Assembly: GCA_020081605.1 (NCBI GenBank)
Contig: JAHREC010000013.1
Span: 3,844,001-3,908,000 of the forward strand
Direction of reading: 5' to 3'
DNA from: Albifimbria verrucaria
Lineage: Eukaryota; Ascomycota; Sordariomycetes; Hypocreales; Stachybotryaceae
Length of the DNA: 64,000 nt
Shown here piece after piece: positions 33,301 to 44,572 of this stretch; positions within the stretch are counted from its first letter, which is position 1, and each line of letters opens with the position of its first letter. Made by a program: the position numbers and the translations under genes. Under the pieces are notes generated by a model. It did no database searches. It was not told where the DNA came from and worked only from the letters and a program-made list of their open reading frames with translations.

Positions 33301-35730
33301 ATCTCAAGCCCTCACCAGGAAGGGCTTCGTCCAACCTCGATCACATAGTCTGCTGAATGGCTCCATGTGGCCTAGTCTTACCCTCACCGCTTCTTTCCAC
33401 CGTCTTCCCGTATGTACAACTCACGGCGCGGGAAACCCCTCACTGCCTAGGATCCTGCATGGAGAGGGTGTGGTTCTCGGCCTGATACCTACACCTCACC
33501 ACGCCATTGCTCCTCCGGTGCGACTGTTCATGAAGAAGATCCTTAGGCCCTTGCCTGTGCCAAGTCACGCCTGCTATTATTTGCTGAAAACTGATGTACA
33601 TCCCAGACAGGCCCTGCTCCACAACCAGTAGATCTCCCTGCACATCGGTCAGCGGAATCTACGTGTTCGCTCCAACTGGACCCCCAAGCCAACTCGAGAA
33701 GGAGAGACATGCACTCCGGCCAGATGCGACGCCCACGTGTCCGCAGCATAAACTAAATACGGAGTAGCAAGGGACTGCATGTTTGTAAACCGCGTTGAAT
33801 GGGTGCCCAAAAGCCTCACCGTCCACGCGAGGGAGCGAGGTTCAAGCGGCAAGGAAACACATCGGCCTGGAACCAAGCCATCACCATGTAAAGATCGATC
33901 AGGAAATGATAGCGAGCCGGACTGGGGATATCAAGATGCGTACATGACATGACGGATTAGGCTTCGCGGTCTCTGCGCGCACTCTCAGGCCAACAAACGA
34001 TGTGGGCCAGGGATGTACGGTGCCCCCATGTTTACGCGCATCCTGGTATCTCAGTTCCCAATTTGTACGGAAGAAAACTTTGCCGTGCGATATGTGTGGC
34101 AGCCGGTCATGCATCGGACACCTCATGCAAGATGAATATGGGGAACGGCAGCGCGGATGCGGAGTCGTGCCCGTCTTCGTGTGGCACACACCGGGTGCAC
34201 TAAACGTTTCTGCGCATTCACTGACTGGGCCACGGCGGGAATTGAGCAAAGCTGAGGTGTTTACCCTTGGCAGCTCTTTCGTGGCTGGTGCAATTGACCG
34301 AAACGCGAATGTCAGCCCTTACAGGATGCACCGGCTTTTTTTTGTTCCAAGACGAAAAAGACGTGGCAGGTGGCCAAGAAGGTGTGAGCCCAGGATCTCG
34401 AAGGATGGATGAGGACGTTAGGAGGAGGCTACGACTACTCGATATCCACATGGCCCTATTCGCTGTTTCTCGCCGCCAGCCCCCAAGTTCGTACCTCTCG
34501 ATAAAAGAAATTTCCTTGGTATGTTAGTAGGCCGTACCGCGAGATATGATATAGGTACCTAGCAGTGAATAGGAAAATGCAGGTATGATGCGCATGTGAA
34601 TTGCAGGCAATCCAGCGGCAACAGTCAAGCTGTGCTGCGGGCCCCCTGCACGGATAGACGGGCAGGGAGGCCAGACCAGCCAACCTTGCACGAACACCTT
34701 GTGTCGTGCTTCTGAATCGGAGACCATCTGCTCCGACGCTGAGCGTGGAGATGAGGGCCAGGGTAGATGGACAGAAGAGGTCAGCGTCCAAGGAAGGAGG
34801 GAGTGTAGGCTGGGATTTCGGGCTGGTTCCCTAACAAGACAAGGACCTGGGATGGAAGATAAAGTGGTGAAAGGGTGCTGGAGGGAGAGGGAGAGACGAG
34901 GAAGACAGTACAGTGCGGCGACAGGGCCACGCGAGCAGGTTGCCAATTCGATAGCTGCTGGCTGGGCCGATGGGGAGGGTAGCCTCGGGTGCAAGGTTAC
35001 AAGGCCAAAGGAGCAAGAGGAAGTCGAGATTGATCGAGTTGGCTCGGCGAGCGCGAAGCACCCCTACCCGAAATGGCCACTCAAGGACGAGGAACTTTTC
35101 GAAGAGGCGGGGAGTGAGAGGGACAAGGAGGCTGGGATGGGGGAGGGGAGAGGGAGGGGGTCCCTCGCTCGGCGGATGGAGTGAGTGGGCATGGGTAGCC
35201 CCGGTGGGTTCGAGTGACGAGTCCCGAAGGATCTGGATTTGTCTGTGTGCTGGTGTATCGACGGCGAACAACGGTGTTGAGCGGCTGATCAACGAAGCGA
35301 GTTGAGAAATCCCAGACACGCCGTTTAACGGGCGGAGGTTGCAATACGACTTTGCAGGTCAGGTAACGAGCGAGCGGCAAAGATGGTGTGGTCTGGACGG
35401 GATTGCTTACGTCCATTAGCCCGGGGTCTGGCTGCCAGAGGACGGGCTTTGCCGTCCACCCTTATCCCTTCCCTGGCCTGCCTTGGCCTGCCTTGGTTCG
35501 TCATTTGGCCGTCCACGTCCACCCTGATGAGGCATCCCAGTCGGGCGCGTCTCGAAGAGGATGGACGTTGGCGTTGGATGGCTGTCCGCTAACGCAAGAT
35601 CGATTCAAGCAAGGCACGGCATAATGCATGCCTAGTCCAGTAAGCCCGTGTGATTCAGAAGGATGAGCAAAAATAGAGATCGGGGAGGGATCTTCAGGTG
35701 TTGCTTTTTGGGTGGCATGGTCGGTCCGCC

Positions 35731-35802
35731 ATGGCTAATGCCATGCTAGGCTATGCCATGCTCATGCCATGTCATGCTATGCTATGCTATGCCATGTCAT
35801 GT
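35731..35802. repeat. ATGCT/ATGCC pentanucleotide-like array
   Basis: Repeated ATGCT, ATGCC and ATGTC units, several adjacent and in phase (for example 35773-35791). It forms an imperfect minisatellite about 1.1 kb upstream of the BRCT gene. Confidence 0.75.
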
Positions 35803-36166
35803 GGGGACACGGCCATGGAAAGGTGCCGGATCAACGCCTGGTGATGAAGGGGCTCTGCTGCCGTTCGTAGTGGAATATATGCACTGCACAGTAATTGCTG
35901 TGTGTGCGGATGTATGTAGCAGCGAGGCGCACCGGTCGATCTGGCGCTGCACATCATGCCTTGCAGGAGGGCCCGATGCAATGCAGTGATGAAGGCGACT
36001 TTCGCCTAAGGCCTGCTGGGGAGAGCAATAGTGCTCGACCTGTTCGCAGGTAGAAGGGGAACAAGCAGGTTTCTGGGGATGCTGCTGCTGGTGCTGCGCG
36101 TTTGCATGGTGGCGAACAAGGAGTGAAGGGTGTGCTATGCTATGGTGTAGCTGTGCTGTAGCTGTA

Positions 36167-36190
36167 GCTGTAGCTACCTATAGCTACAGC
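36167..36190. repeat. Perfect 10-bp stem hairpin in a GTAGCT tract
   Basis: GCTGTAGCTA at 36167-36176 and its exact reverse complement TAGCTACAGC at 36181-36190 enclose a four-base CCTA loop. It is embedded in GTAGCT tandem units from about 36147 to 36198. Confidence 0.75.
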
Positions 36191-36217
36191 GTAGCTGCTT
36201 GTAAAGGCCAAGGTACT

Positions 36218-36247
36218 AAGGCAAGGCAAGGCAAGGTAAGGCGAGGC
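36218..36247. repeat. AAGGC pentanucleotide array
   Basis: About six units of AAGGC with variants AAGGT and GAGGC, directly following the GTAGCT hairpin tract. It lies about 700 bp upstream of the BRCT gene. Confidence 0.75.
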
Positions 36248-36921
36248 AGATGCTGCAGCCCTACTCCGTACATGCGCCTATCAGTACATACGTTACTTGC
36301 TTGACTTGACTTACATGAACTTGGGTTGATGTCTGTTGAGTGCATGATGCTTCTTTGTATGCAGATGCAGGACCCGGCGACGATGACGACACGGAATACT
36401 CATGTCTCAACAGCATTACAAGTCGTCCTACCTTTAAATGAACTGCTTCTGAGCAAAGAAACAGATTCCTTCTTACGCACTTCCAGGCTGGCTCCGTCAT
36501 AGTCTAGCGGCCCCAGGTACCTCATCCACCAGGTACGGGGATCGTGCAGCAGCTGCTTCCCACTGCTAGCACACAGGCATGTACTAAAAGCCTAGGAGTA
36601 CCTCCCTGGGGCCACAGATGGAGCCTCATGTGACTTCGCGTTGGCTAGGCGTCCACCAACCCTGAGACTTTGCGATGGATGGTCCGCATTCGACGCGCAC
36701 GGGCGCGTGCAGAATGCCAGATGTTCTTAGCACTCATACCGAACTGGTTCGTTTGTTCGCGGCCTGTTGGTGCTGATGCCTGGTACTGTCGAATCTGCTC
36801 CCTCACTTGCCCATGGTTCCTCCCCATCGCAAGTCTCTGCCATATGACACCTACAAACCACAGCGGGCAATGCCGAGCGTTCCAAGAAGACGGCCACACT
36901 GAAGCCGACTCCTGTCTGAAA

Positions 36922-37837
36922 ATGCCGCCTCTGTCGAGCGGGAAAATGCCTCCCAAGTCCGCCGCCCCCGTCCATTCGGCCAAATTCGATCCCTGGAACT
37001 CTTCCTCGACTGGCCACCAACGCCCCGAACACCAGCCAGGTACAGGCTGGCGGGAATCTCGCAGCAAGAAATTAAACAGCCAGTTCTACGCCGGCAGCTC
37101 TGGCGGTGACCGGCTGAGTGACACCTGGGGCGCCGGCTCTGAGGACTGGGACGAGCAGAGGAATGTGTTGGTTCCGAAGAGCTTGAAGGCGAGGAAGGGA
37201 AAACCGTCAAGGACTTGCTATTCAAGGAAGTCAAGGTATCGCCAGATGCATCAACGACGCCGCTAAGTCTAAGTAAAGAGGATTCTGTTACAGAGGAGAG
37301 GCGGACACAGGACGAGGACAGAGAAACACAAAAGGGCAGCAGACGCATGTTCGACGGTGTCGTCGCCTATGTTAACGGGAGCACGTTTCCGCTCGTATCA
37401 GATCACAAGTTAAAGCATCTACTCAGTGAAAACGGCGGGCAGCTGTCTATTCACTTGGGCCGGCGGAAAGTAACTCACGTCATCCTGGGACGACCTGTAG
37501 GTTCAGCGAAGGGCAATGGTGCTGGGGTGGACTTTCCGGCAGCAAGTTACAAAAGGAGATCAAGAGAGTGGGCGGCTGCGCCGTCAAATTTGTCACTGTT
37601 GAGTGGTGCGCTTCCCCTTTCCCTAAGCCACATTTCCTTTGTTCTATAACAGGCACTGGCTAATAGTCATACAACATTAATAGGATCCTCGAGAGCCTCA
37701 AAGCTGGCAAACGGCTGCCAGAGGCCCGCTTCACCAGTATGAATATTGCTCCTAGTGGACAAGGCAGCGTATACGGGCTCTACACAAAATCCTCGGGTGG
37801 ACAGCAGCATGAGCCGCCTCCATCCGCGCAGTCTTAG
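36922..37837 (+). CDS. BRCT-domain protein
   Basis: About 279 residues with one BRCT domain, a phosphopeptide-binding module of DNA repair and checkpoint proteins. The N-terminal part has FDPWNSSSTGHQRPEHQPG and GWRESRSKKLNSQF, a conserved fungal arrangement. The BRCT domain begins at MFDGVVAYVNGSTFPLVSD (37348) and includes HLGRRKVTHVILGRP and the corrected KRVGGCAVKFVTVEW, the conserved terminal Trp motif. An intron at 37606-37683 splits the W codon and leads to ILESLKAGKRLPEARF, ending PPPSAQS. One base seems lost near 37190 and another near 37525. Start 36922 is used; 36946 (MPPKSA) is equally plausible. I do not recognise a named orthologue. It is divergent from stuA across the 12.5 kb gap. 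Confidence 0.8.
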
Positions 37838-39444
37838 GGCCACCTAGTATTAGGATATGGCTATGTGTAGACTATTAAGCTGTTTTCGAGGAAGGCTTCC
37901 TCGTGAAAATGGAACATGATACGACGAGATGAGAAGCACGAAGGGGATGGACATCAGGCATGGGACAGGCGCTAACATGATTCCGCAAGACTTCCGTACA
38001 CGACGCATTAAAGGCATGATTCATGATGAGAGTTTCAGAGTATTTGGCTAGGGTTCTGCATCGATCGGTTTGGCGTTTCTTGCAAGGGTGCAAGCGGAAG
38101 TGTTTGCCTTTCTCGTACATCATGCTTCAGCATGGATCAATAACCGTTATAAGATTCTTTTCAGGCACGAGTACTAAGAAAATTTGCATTCTGCTATCTC
38201 GGAGCATGTCAAGTCCCTCGACCATGGTTTGAAAACTACACGACCCACCATCCACGATCGCTTCTAGAGTTTTGACTAAATTTCCGTACAACCCAACGAC
38301 GAATGATTGATCAAACTCGTACACCACAATCATCGGTCTGCTTAGATTCTAACAGAGCACGCGTGTAAGCTGAGATTTGTGTCGTGTGTCTGGACTCTGG
38401 CTCAATGACACATTGCACGGAGCCGCTCGTCCGGATGCTTTGTCGCATGCGGAACAGCGAATAGCATCCTCGGTACCCTCGGAACGAGTATATCTCCTAT
38501 GTTCTCGCCCTTACATACTACCATTTACATGACGCAACCGCCGTGTGACAGAAAACCCCGGGTCCGAGATATACCAGCGTACAAAGGAGGGCTCGACCTC
38601 GTAACCTGGTACTTCTGCCTCGGTGTGGTCGCCTCTTGAGCGCTCATCTACGGCTTGTGCTAATATGTAACATTTGTGCCTCGTAATCTCTCTCACCCCC
38701 GCCCCCTCCTCCTCCGTCCACGGATTCTTCTCTTCGTTAAACCCCCTTGTCATGCTTTCAGTTCGTATTCGTGGAACAGTGCCTTTGTCAAGTCGAAGAA
38801 CGGGCGGGTAGGGTAGTTGGGCTTTTCAGACACACGGGGTTAAAGCACAAGCACAACTGCCTTTCGAGGCCCACGGCGGCTACACATGAGCGACTATGGC
38901 TGAGAAACGGCGACGCCTTGGGATGACAGTGTGTGACGGGGAGCCTCGAAGGAGGTGGCACGCGCAGGCGAAGGAGTCGTACGGCGATATTTGCGGCTCT
39001 AAGTAATTTGTGCATCAGATGGGTCGCTAAAGTTGAACTCCGCTGTCAAGGCGGCTGTGTTTCGAGCTACTTTTGTCACAGGTGATTCCCTTCGGTTAAA
39101 CTGGTCGTTAATTGCGTGCCTTTGATTGCTCCTTACTGACGTATATGAGAGAACATGAGATTGTGTATGACAAGCATGTATCTACGTGGAAACAATACAG
39201 CACAGGTTTGGAATTGGAATACAGTTAGATCATATGCGTAACACAATAATTTGTGCGATAGGGCATAGAATCAAGTAGCAGGAGGAAATCTCTGTTCCAC
39301 AGCCTGCCATTGTCGGCATCACCTTGGGGACTCGACGTATCGACATGAAGAATAAGGGTAGTTGTTGTCTACAGGAAGTATCTTTCTATCTACAATCATA
39401 GATCTGATATAACTCCGCTTGCTTGGTTTTGATTATGGTCAAGC
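37838..39444. other. Intergenic region between two convergent genes
   Basis: A 1.6 kb gap at the 3' ends of the BRCT gene (+) and the acyl-CoA synthetase gene (-). The frames at 38023-38232 (+), 38511-38753 (-) and 38788-39015 (-) lack any recognisable feature. This is long for a convergent gap, so an unrecognised small gene is possible. Confidence 0.45.
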
Positions 39445-41686
39445 CTACAGCTTCGATTTAGGAGCACTGCCCTCGAGAGGAGAATGCACTCCTTTGCTTG
39501 CCTCGAAGTATTCCCTGACCTTGGCCCTTGCGACATCCACGACAGCAGCATCTTCAACCGTGCTTGGCACAGCCACTGGTGCGTCAAAATTATTATGCAC
39601 CGCGTTATCCACCAGCTCACGAAGCACACGTCGCAACGTCTTTCCAGACCGCGTTTTCGGTATCATGCCCTTGCCCTGAACAATGCCTCCGAGCGCAGCA
39701 ATGGGCCCAACCTGCTTCCGTACAAGGTTTTGGATCTCAGAAGCGATTTTGGCATCTGGTACAGCGGAAGAAGGGTGGTCGGCGGTGGATAGGGTGATAA
39801 AAGCGAATGGAAGCTGGCCTTTGAGTGAATCGGGAATTCCAACAACACACGCTTCGGCGACCAAGTGGTGCGATGTAATAGCTTGTTCGAGGCCGCCTAG
39901 GAGGACGAGATATGTTAGAATGTAAAATAGAAGCGAACTACAGAAGGTTTTATACTCACCACTGGATAGTCGGTGCGCGCTCACGTTTAACACGTCGTCG
40001 TTGCGGCTCATTACATGGACGTAGCCCTCTGCGTCTATCCAACCCGAGTCACCAGTATCGAGCCATCTTCCATTGAACCTTTTCAGGTAACTCTTGTAGA
40101 ACCGCTCCTCATCTTCCCACAGCGTACGGAAGCCTGTAGGTGCCAAGGGCATGGCCAGGACAATGTTGCCCATGGTACCTTTGGGAACTTCGTCACCCTC
40201 GTCATTCACAACGCGAACGTCAAAACCAGGCATGGCCTTTCCAGCACTTCCTGGCTTGATGTGTGGTATGAGAGTGCCCTCTGCTTCCGTTGTACGGCTC
40301 CAGTCTGCGTAAGGGAACAGAGCCCGCCCTGTAATGGGCGAACCTACCTCAGTTGACCACCAGTTGTCGATGACTTGGGCCGATGGTGCGCCATGTTCTA
40401 TGAGCAGATCGCTGTACATGGATATCAAACTAGGCTCAGATCGTTCACCAGCAAGGAAGAGTGCTCTCAACGATCTTAAACCACCACGTTGCCCGATGCT
40501 AGAGAAACACTTGTTTTCGGGGTCGTCGCGCTTAATGGCCCTCAGGGCCGTAGGTGCGGTAAACATCGCATTCACCTTGTGCTCTTCGACAACTCGCCAG
40601 AATGCGGAGGCATCTGGTGTGCCTACTGGTTTTCCCTCATACAGGACGGTGGTGGATCCAGCGAGCAGCGGCGCATATATGATGTACGAATGGCCTACAA
40701 CCCAGCCAATATCTGACGCTGTAAACATGACATCTCCTGGGCCACGAATTCCGAATAGATATCCGATGGAGAAGCTCAACCCCACAGCATGGCCCGCTGC
40801 ATCACGGCGCACACCTTTGGCGCACCGGTGGTGCCAGATGTGTGGATGATGTAGACCGGGTCCGTACTCGCCATCGGCACGCAGGCGGCCTTCACGCCAC
40901 GAGCGCGCGCGCTGCGAACCACTTTTGCCAGGTCGCTTGACCGACTGAACGGTCCGTTGGACGCCAGCTGACTTGTTCTCGCTGCCAAATCACGGTCCTC
41001 CGGGGCTTGTGAACAGCCAAACGGATAGCCTCCTCCACAAGCGGCCGATATGGGATCGGCGGCTTGGAACCGTCAATGCCACACGATGCGGTGAGTAGCG
41101 CGACAGGCTTGCAAGCGTCTATGCGCTGGGCCAGCGCGTTGGAGGCGAACCCACCGAAGACGACGGAGTGTGCGGCACCGAGGCGGCTCACCGCCAGTAT
41201 CCCAATCAGAGCGGCTGGGATCATGGGCACTAGTCGTGCGTGAAAGGGGCATCTCAGTCATGGGAACTTTTGGCTCGGGAGCTTGGGCATTCGGCTTACT
41301 GTAGAACATGACAACGTCGCCCTTTTTACGCCCTCCTCTCTCAACGCGCCTGCCAGCACTTCAACTTCATCAAGGAGCTGGCCATAGGTGTACTTTTCTT
41401 TGATACCCGTGACCGGGCTCTCGTAGACCAAGGCTACGATATCGGCGTTGCCAGCCTGGACATGCCTGTCAAGGCAATTGTAGCAGGTGGATATCTCGCC
41501 GTCGGGGAACCATTCCCAAGTGTCGTGGGTCACACCGCTCCGCAACGTCTTCTTGGTCCTCCGCAGGGTAGACGATGGCTTCTTGTGCCAGGAGAGACGC
41601 TCAGCCTGCTGCGCCCAGAACTCCTCTGGTTTGTCGAGGCTGTGTTTGAGGACGACGTCCTGAGGATGCGACCCATTGTTGGACAT
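39445..41686 (-). CDS. Short-chain acyl-CoA synthetase (propionyl-CoA synthetase/ACSS3-like) with PTS1
   Basis: An AMP-forming ligase that activates propionate or acetate to the CoA ester. N-terminal ACS block: KPEEFWAQQAERLSW and TYGQLLDEVEVLAGAL. It is followed by MIPAALIGILAVSRLGAAHS and VVFGGFASNALAQRI, then the AMP-binding P-loop YIIHTSGTTGAPK. Later motifs are DIGWVVGHSYIIYAPL, WWSTEVGSPI, the ATP-binding DTGDSGWIDAEGY and, near the end, PKTRSGKTLRRVLREL, which carries the Lys that is typically catalytic and acetylated. The DIGWVVGHS and PKTRSGK patterns fit the propionyl-CoA synthetase branch. Introns fit at 41299-41230 and 39959-39897 (63 nt, in frame). About 700 residues. The C-terminus is SKL, a canonical peroxisomal signal, in a long unbroken frame. 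Three one-base losses occur in the first third (near 41330, 40920, 40820). Confidence 0.88.
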
Positions 41687-44036
41687 TGCAGGCTGTTGGT
41701 GGCGGCAGCTGGTTCTCTTTGCAGCAGGCCTATTATGAATAAATATTCACGGACGTGCAATTACGCTTTCTTGGCGCTGACAACTTTGATTCACGGAGAA
41801 CCCCAAGGTAGGGAAGAGCCGAAATCATATTTCAATTGATCTGGGAGGATGACGGAGTTACGGGGTTGAGACATTGGGGTAATCTGGGGTAAGCATTCGT
41901 CGCGCGGAGCCGAGGTCATTTCCCGCAATTGGAGCCAGAGGCTGCTTGTTCCCTTGATCCGGGACGCCTCTCCCGTATGGCCCGTCGGTCTCCCGGTTTC
42001 TACTGAGTGTGTTGTGCCATTGGATGGAGTCATAGTCTTGGAGCGCGCTGTGTGGGCTGATAATGGTTGTTCCTCTCTGTGTGCTTGAAAACATGATTTA
42101 GTATTGGGCCTTCGTTGGTCTGACATAGTCGATTCATGGCAACTAGAGGATAACATTGTCTTGCGCGGGCAACCCAAAATCCAAAAAGAAACACAAAACA
42201 GAACAAGCAAACAAGGCCATTAAAATCCATACTCAGGTGCAGCCAAACCGCCAGCAGAGCACCAACAGCAAAGACCCGCTTGCTGCCCATCCCAAAATTA
42301 AGCTGCTACTACAGCAATTAACACCGATACTGGTGCAGGGTAGGTCAGATACACATTATATATCGTATCAACACTTACACCGTCAAGACGGCTTGGTTTT
42401 CTTTCCTATGACTACCCTGTGCAAGAAGTCTGAACTCTGGTCAATCGTGGCCAATTTGATATAATTTTGGTTGACATCCTGGGCAACCACAGAAGTATTT
42501 GTTCGTTGGCCAACCTGAAAGAGATTCCAAAATTACATATAACTTTTGGGTTTTACATGAACAGCTACCACTGTTAGAGGGTTGAAACCCACACTGCCAG
42601 ATAGAAACAAACATCACGATCCAATCATATACCTACTTACATCTGTATATTGGTTTCTAGTACTGTATACCACTAGGATACATCACGAGTCAGAATGTCA
42701 CTGGTCTGGTCCTGTTCTCTGTGTGAAGATGGCCACACACCTCTTCATCGTAGTCCAGAATATCCCCGGACTCGTCCCGATGTAGTGTGCCATGGAACTA
42801 ACAAGACTTTGCCATGATTTGCATCACAAAAAACGACTCAAGACTTGTAGCATTTCGATTATACGGTGGTTTCTGAAGGTGAATTGAACGCGCGGCTGAT
42901 CCAGAAAACAATGGATCTCAATTTCGCTAGACAATTAGTGGACCTGATCCGCTTCATTAGGTCCACCTCAATGTCTAAACTGTGGGAAGTCCCTGATTGA
43001 TTTGTTAAAAAGGACTTTGAAAACAAGTGGCAACGGATGTCCGGGCATGCAAGGGAAGCAAACAAATTTTTTTCTTCGAGTTGGTTCTGCACAAGTGAAA
43101 CCGCAGAATGTGCTGCCCTGGTTGAAACGTGAATACATGTAATGAGCTCTATAATTATGCCCCACCCTCACGGACCCTCCGAGGTCTGACAGATGGGCTT
43201 ATCTCAGACTTCTAAACTAACGTAGGAATTGTTTCCAAATAGAGAACTTCATGTAGACAAACTCCTGCAGACTAATACGTATGGGCTGACATGACACCCG
43301 GTTGCCGCTGCAGAAACATAAACGGATCTGTATTACTCATATCGTATAACCGTAGTGGTTGCATCACGCACGTAGTGAGAACTTCAAATCGAGCCAAAAC
43401 TGCCCTCTTGGTAGTATTGCTGTGCCTGGACTAGATACAGGAAAAGGCTAGCAAACATTGGGGGTGGTTGACAAGAGGGGCATAAACGCGCCCGAGTATG
43501 TATAACAAACTCCACGAGTTTATACACCAAAGGGGAAATATAGACAGGTTCGGGAGGAAATGATTCTTGGTTTATTTGACTGATGAGAGCAAACCCGCGA
43601 GGATCTGCGACGGAGCTGGCTCCCATACCGAGAAAACATATTAGACTCCAGCCCGAAGGGACCGCACACAAAGCATCCTGGTAGGGATGGTTATCCGCGA
43701 GTGATTGACGAATTTTCCTTCAAACATTAAGAGACAGAAGAATGTACATGGTTGCCTCTTTCATCCCCACAAGACGTGGCCATCACCGTACAAGTGATTC
43801 CATAGTGACTCGCGGGGCTCGTTCTCCGGTCCTTCGCGTGGTATGTTCGTATGCCAAGTCTATACATCCAAAAAGAAGTTCTCCAACACTCCAACTTGTA
43901 AACCAGAAAAGACAACTTATTCCACAACGCTTCCGCAGTCGAGTAGAGGAAGATCAGATCCGCCTCATGGTATTATCGACAAGTAAAGAAAAATCGTAGG
44001 CTAGACGTGGATAGCGAGGCGTGACTAGTTGCTGAT
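41687..44036. other. Intergenic region, 2.3 kb
   Basis: It lies between two - strand genes and includes the promoter of the acyl-CoA synthetase gene. Short frames at 42030-42290 (-), 42859-43092 (-) and 43384-43671 (-) have no recognisable motif. The sequence is AT-rich from about 42300 to 43500 without transposon signs that I can see. Confidence 0.45.
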
Positions 44037-44572
44037 TTACAGGAAGGCAGCGAGGGCCAGGACACCGGCCAGACCAGCGCCAGAGATAGCCAGGGTGTTA
44101 CCAGCGCCAGCGGGAGGAGGAGTGGTAACGGGGAGCGGGAGCAGGCTGGCTAGCGCTGGGGACAGGGACAGGAGCACCGGGGTTGCTGCTGGCAGGGGAG
44201 CAGGAACAATGGTGCTGTTCTGGTGAGGGGAGGAGCAGGGTAGCTGGTAGGGACCTCAGGAACGCTGAAGAGACATGTTAGCCATCTGTTTCGTGGTTTG
44301 ATAGAGAGATCGCGGGAAGCTTACCAGGTGTGGCAGACAACGGCGCTGGTGGTGGTGACCGGCTTGGTGATGGTGCAAGGGCAGTCAGTGATGGTCAGGG
44401 TGGTGGCCTCAGTGACGGTGTAGGTGCTGCCACCGTGGGTGATCTCGGTAGGGCCGGGGCAGTAGGTGACGTAGGAAGAGACGACCTCAGTGACAACGGT
44501 AACGTTGCCAACGGCGTAGGAGGCAGAGGCGCCAGTGGCGGCAGCGAGAACGGCGGCAGCAGAGAACTTCAT
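44037..44572 (-). CDS. CCG-6-like GPI-anchored cell wall protein
   Basis: About 158 residues. Signal peptide [17 protein letters not shown] is followed by [19 protein letters not shown] and [19 protein letters not shown], then [11 protein letters not shown]. This matches the Neurospora clock-controlled CCG-6 type wall protein. The rest is Pro/Ala/Ser-rich, and the C-terminus ([17 protein letters not shown]) is a typical GPI-attachment signal. An intron at 44324-44265 splits the Cys codon after CHT. At least one base seems lost in the Pro/Ala-rich part, so the exact sequence there is uncertain. A consensus TATA box lies upstream, consistent with strong expression. Wall localisation is inferred from the two signals. 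Confidence 0.82.

Larger units (their letters stand above)
24428..36921. other. 12.5 kb gene-free region between stuA and the BRCT gene
   Basis: No recognisable gene, domain, tRNA or rRNA was found on either strand. The many open frames are short, overlap on both strands and have unstructured composition. The part nearest stuA (about 24.5-26.6 kb) is purine/pyrimidine-biased with CTGGCTGG repeats near 25765-25815, T-runs near 25915-25940 and CT repeats near 25992-26002. It may be a long 5' leader and core promoter. The remainder has triplet and pentanucleotide arrays, listed separately. It separates two divergent genes, so it presumably holds both promoters. A non-coding transcript or a lineage-specific gene cannot be excluded. 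Confidence 0.55.

Noticed and set aside
28504..34936. StuA response elements (WCGCGWNM) upstream of stuA, for example at 28504, 29210, 29816, 31503, 32933 and 34929
   Set aside because: About a dozen matches are expected by chance in 12.5 kb on both strands, so the number seen is not an enrichment.
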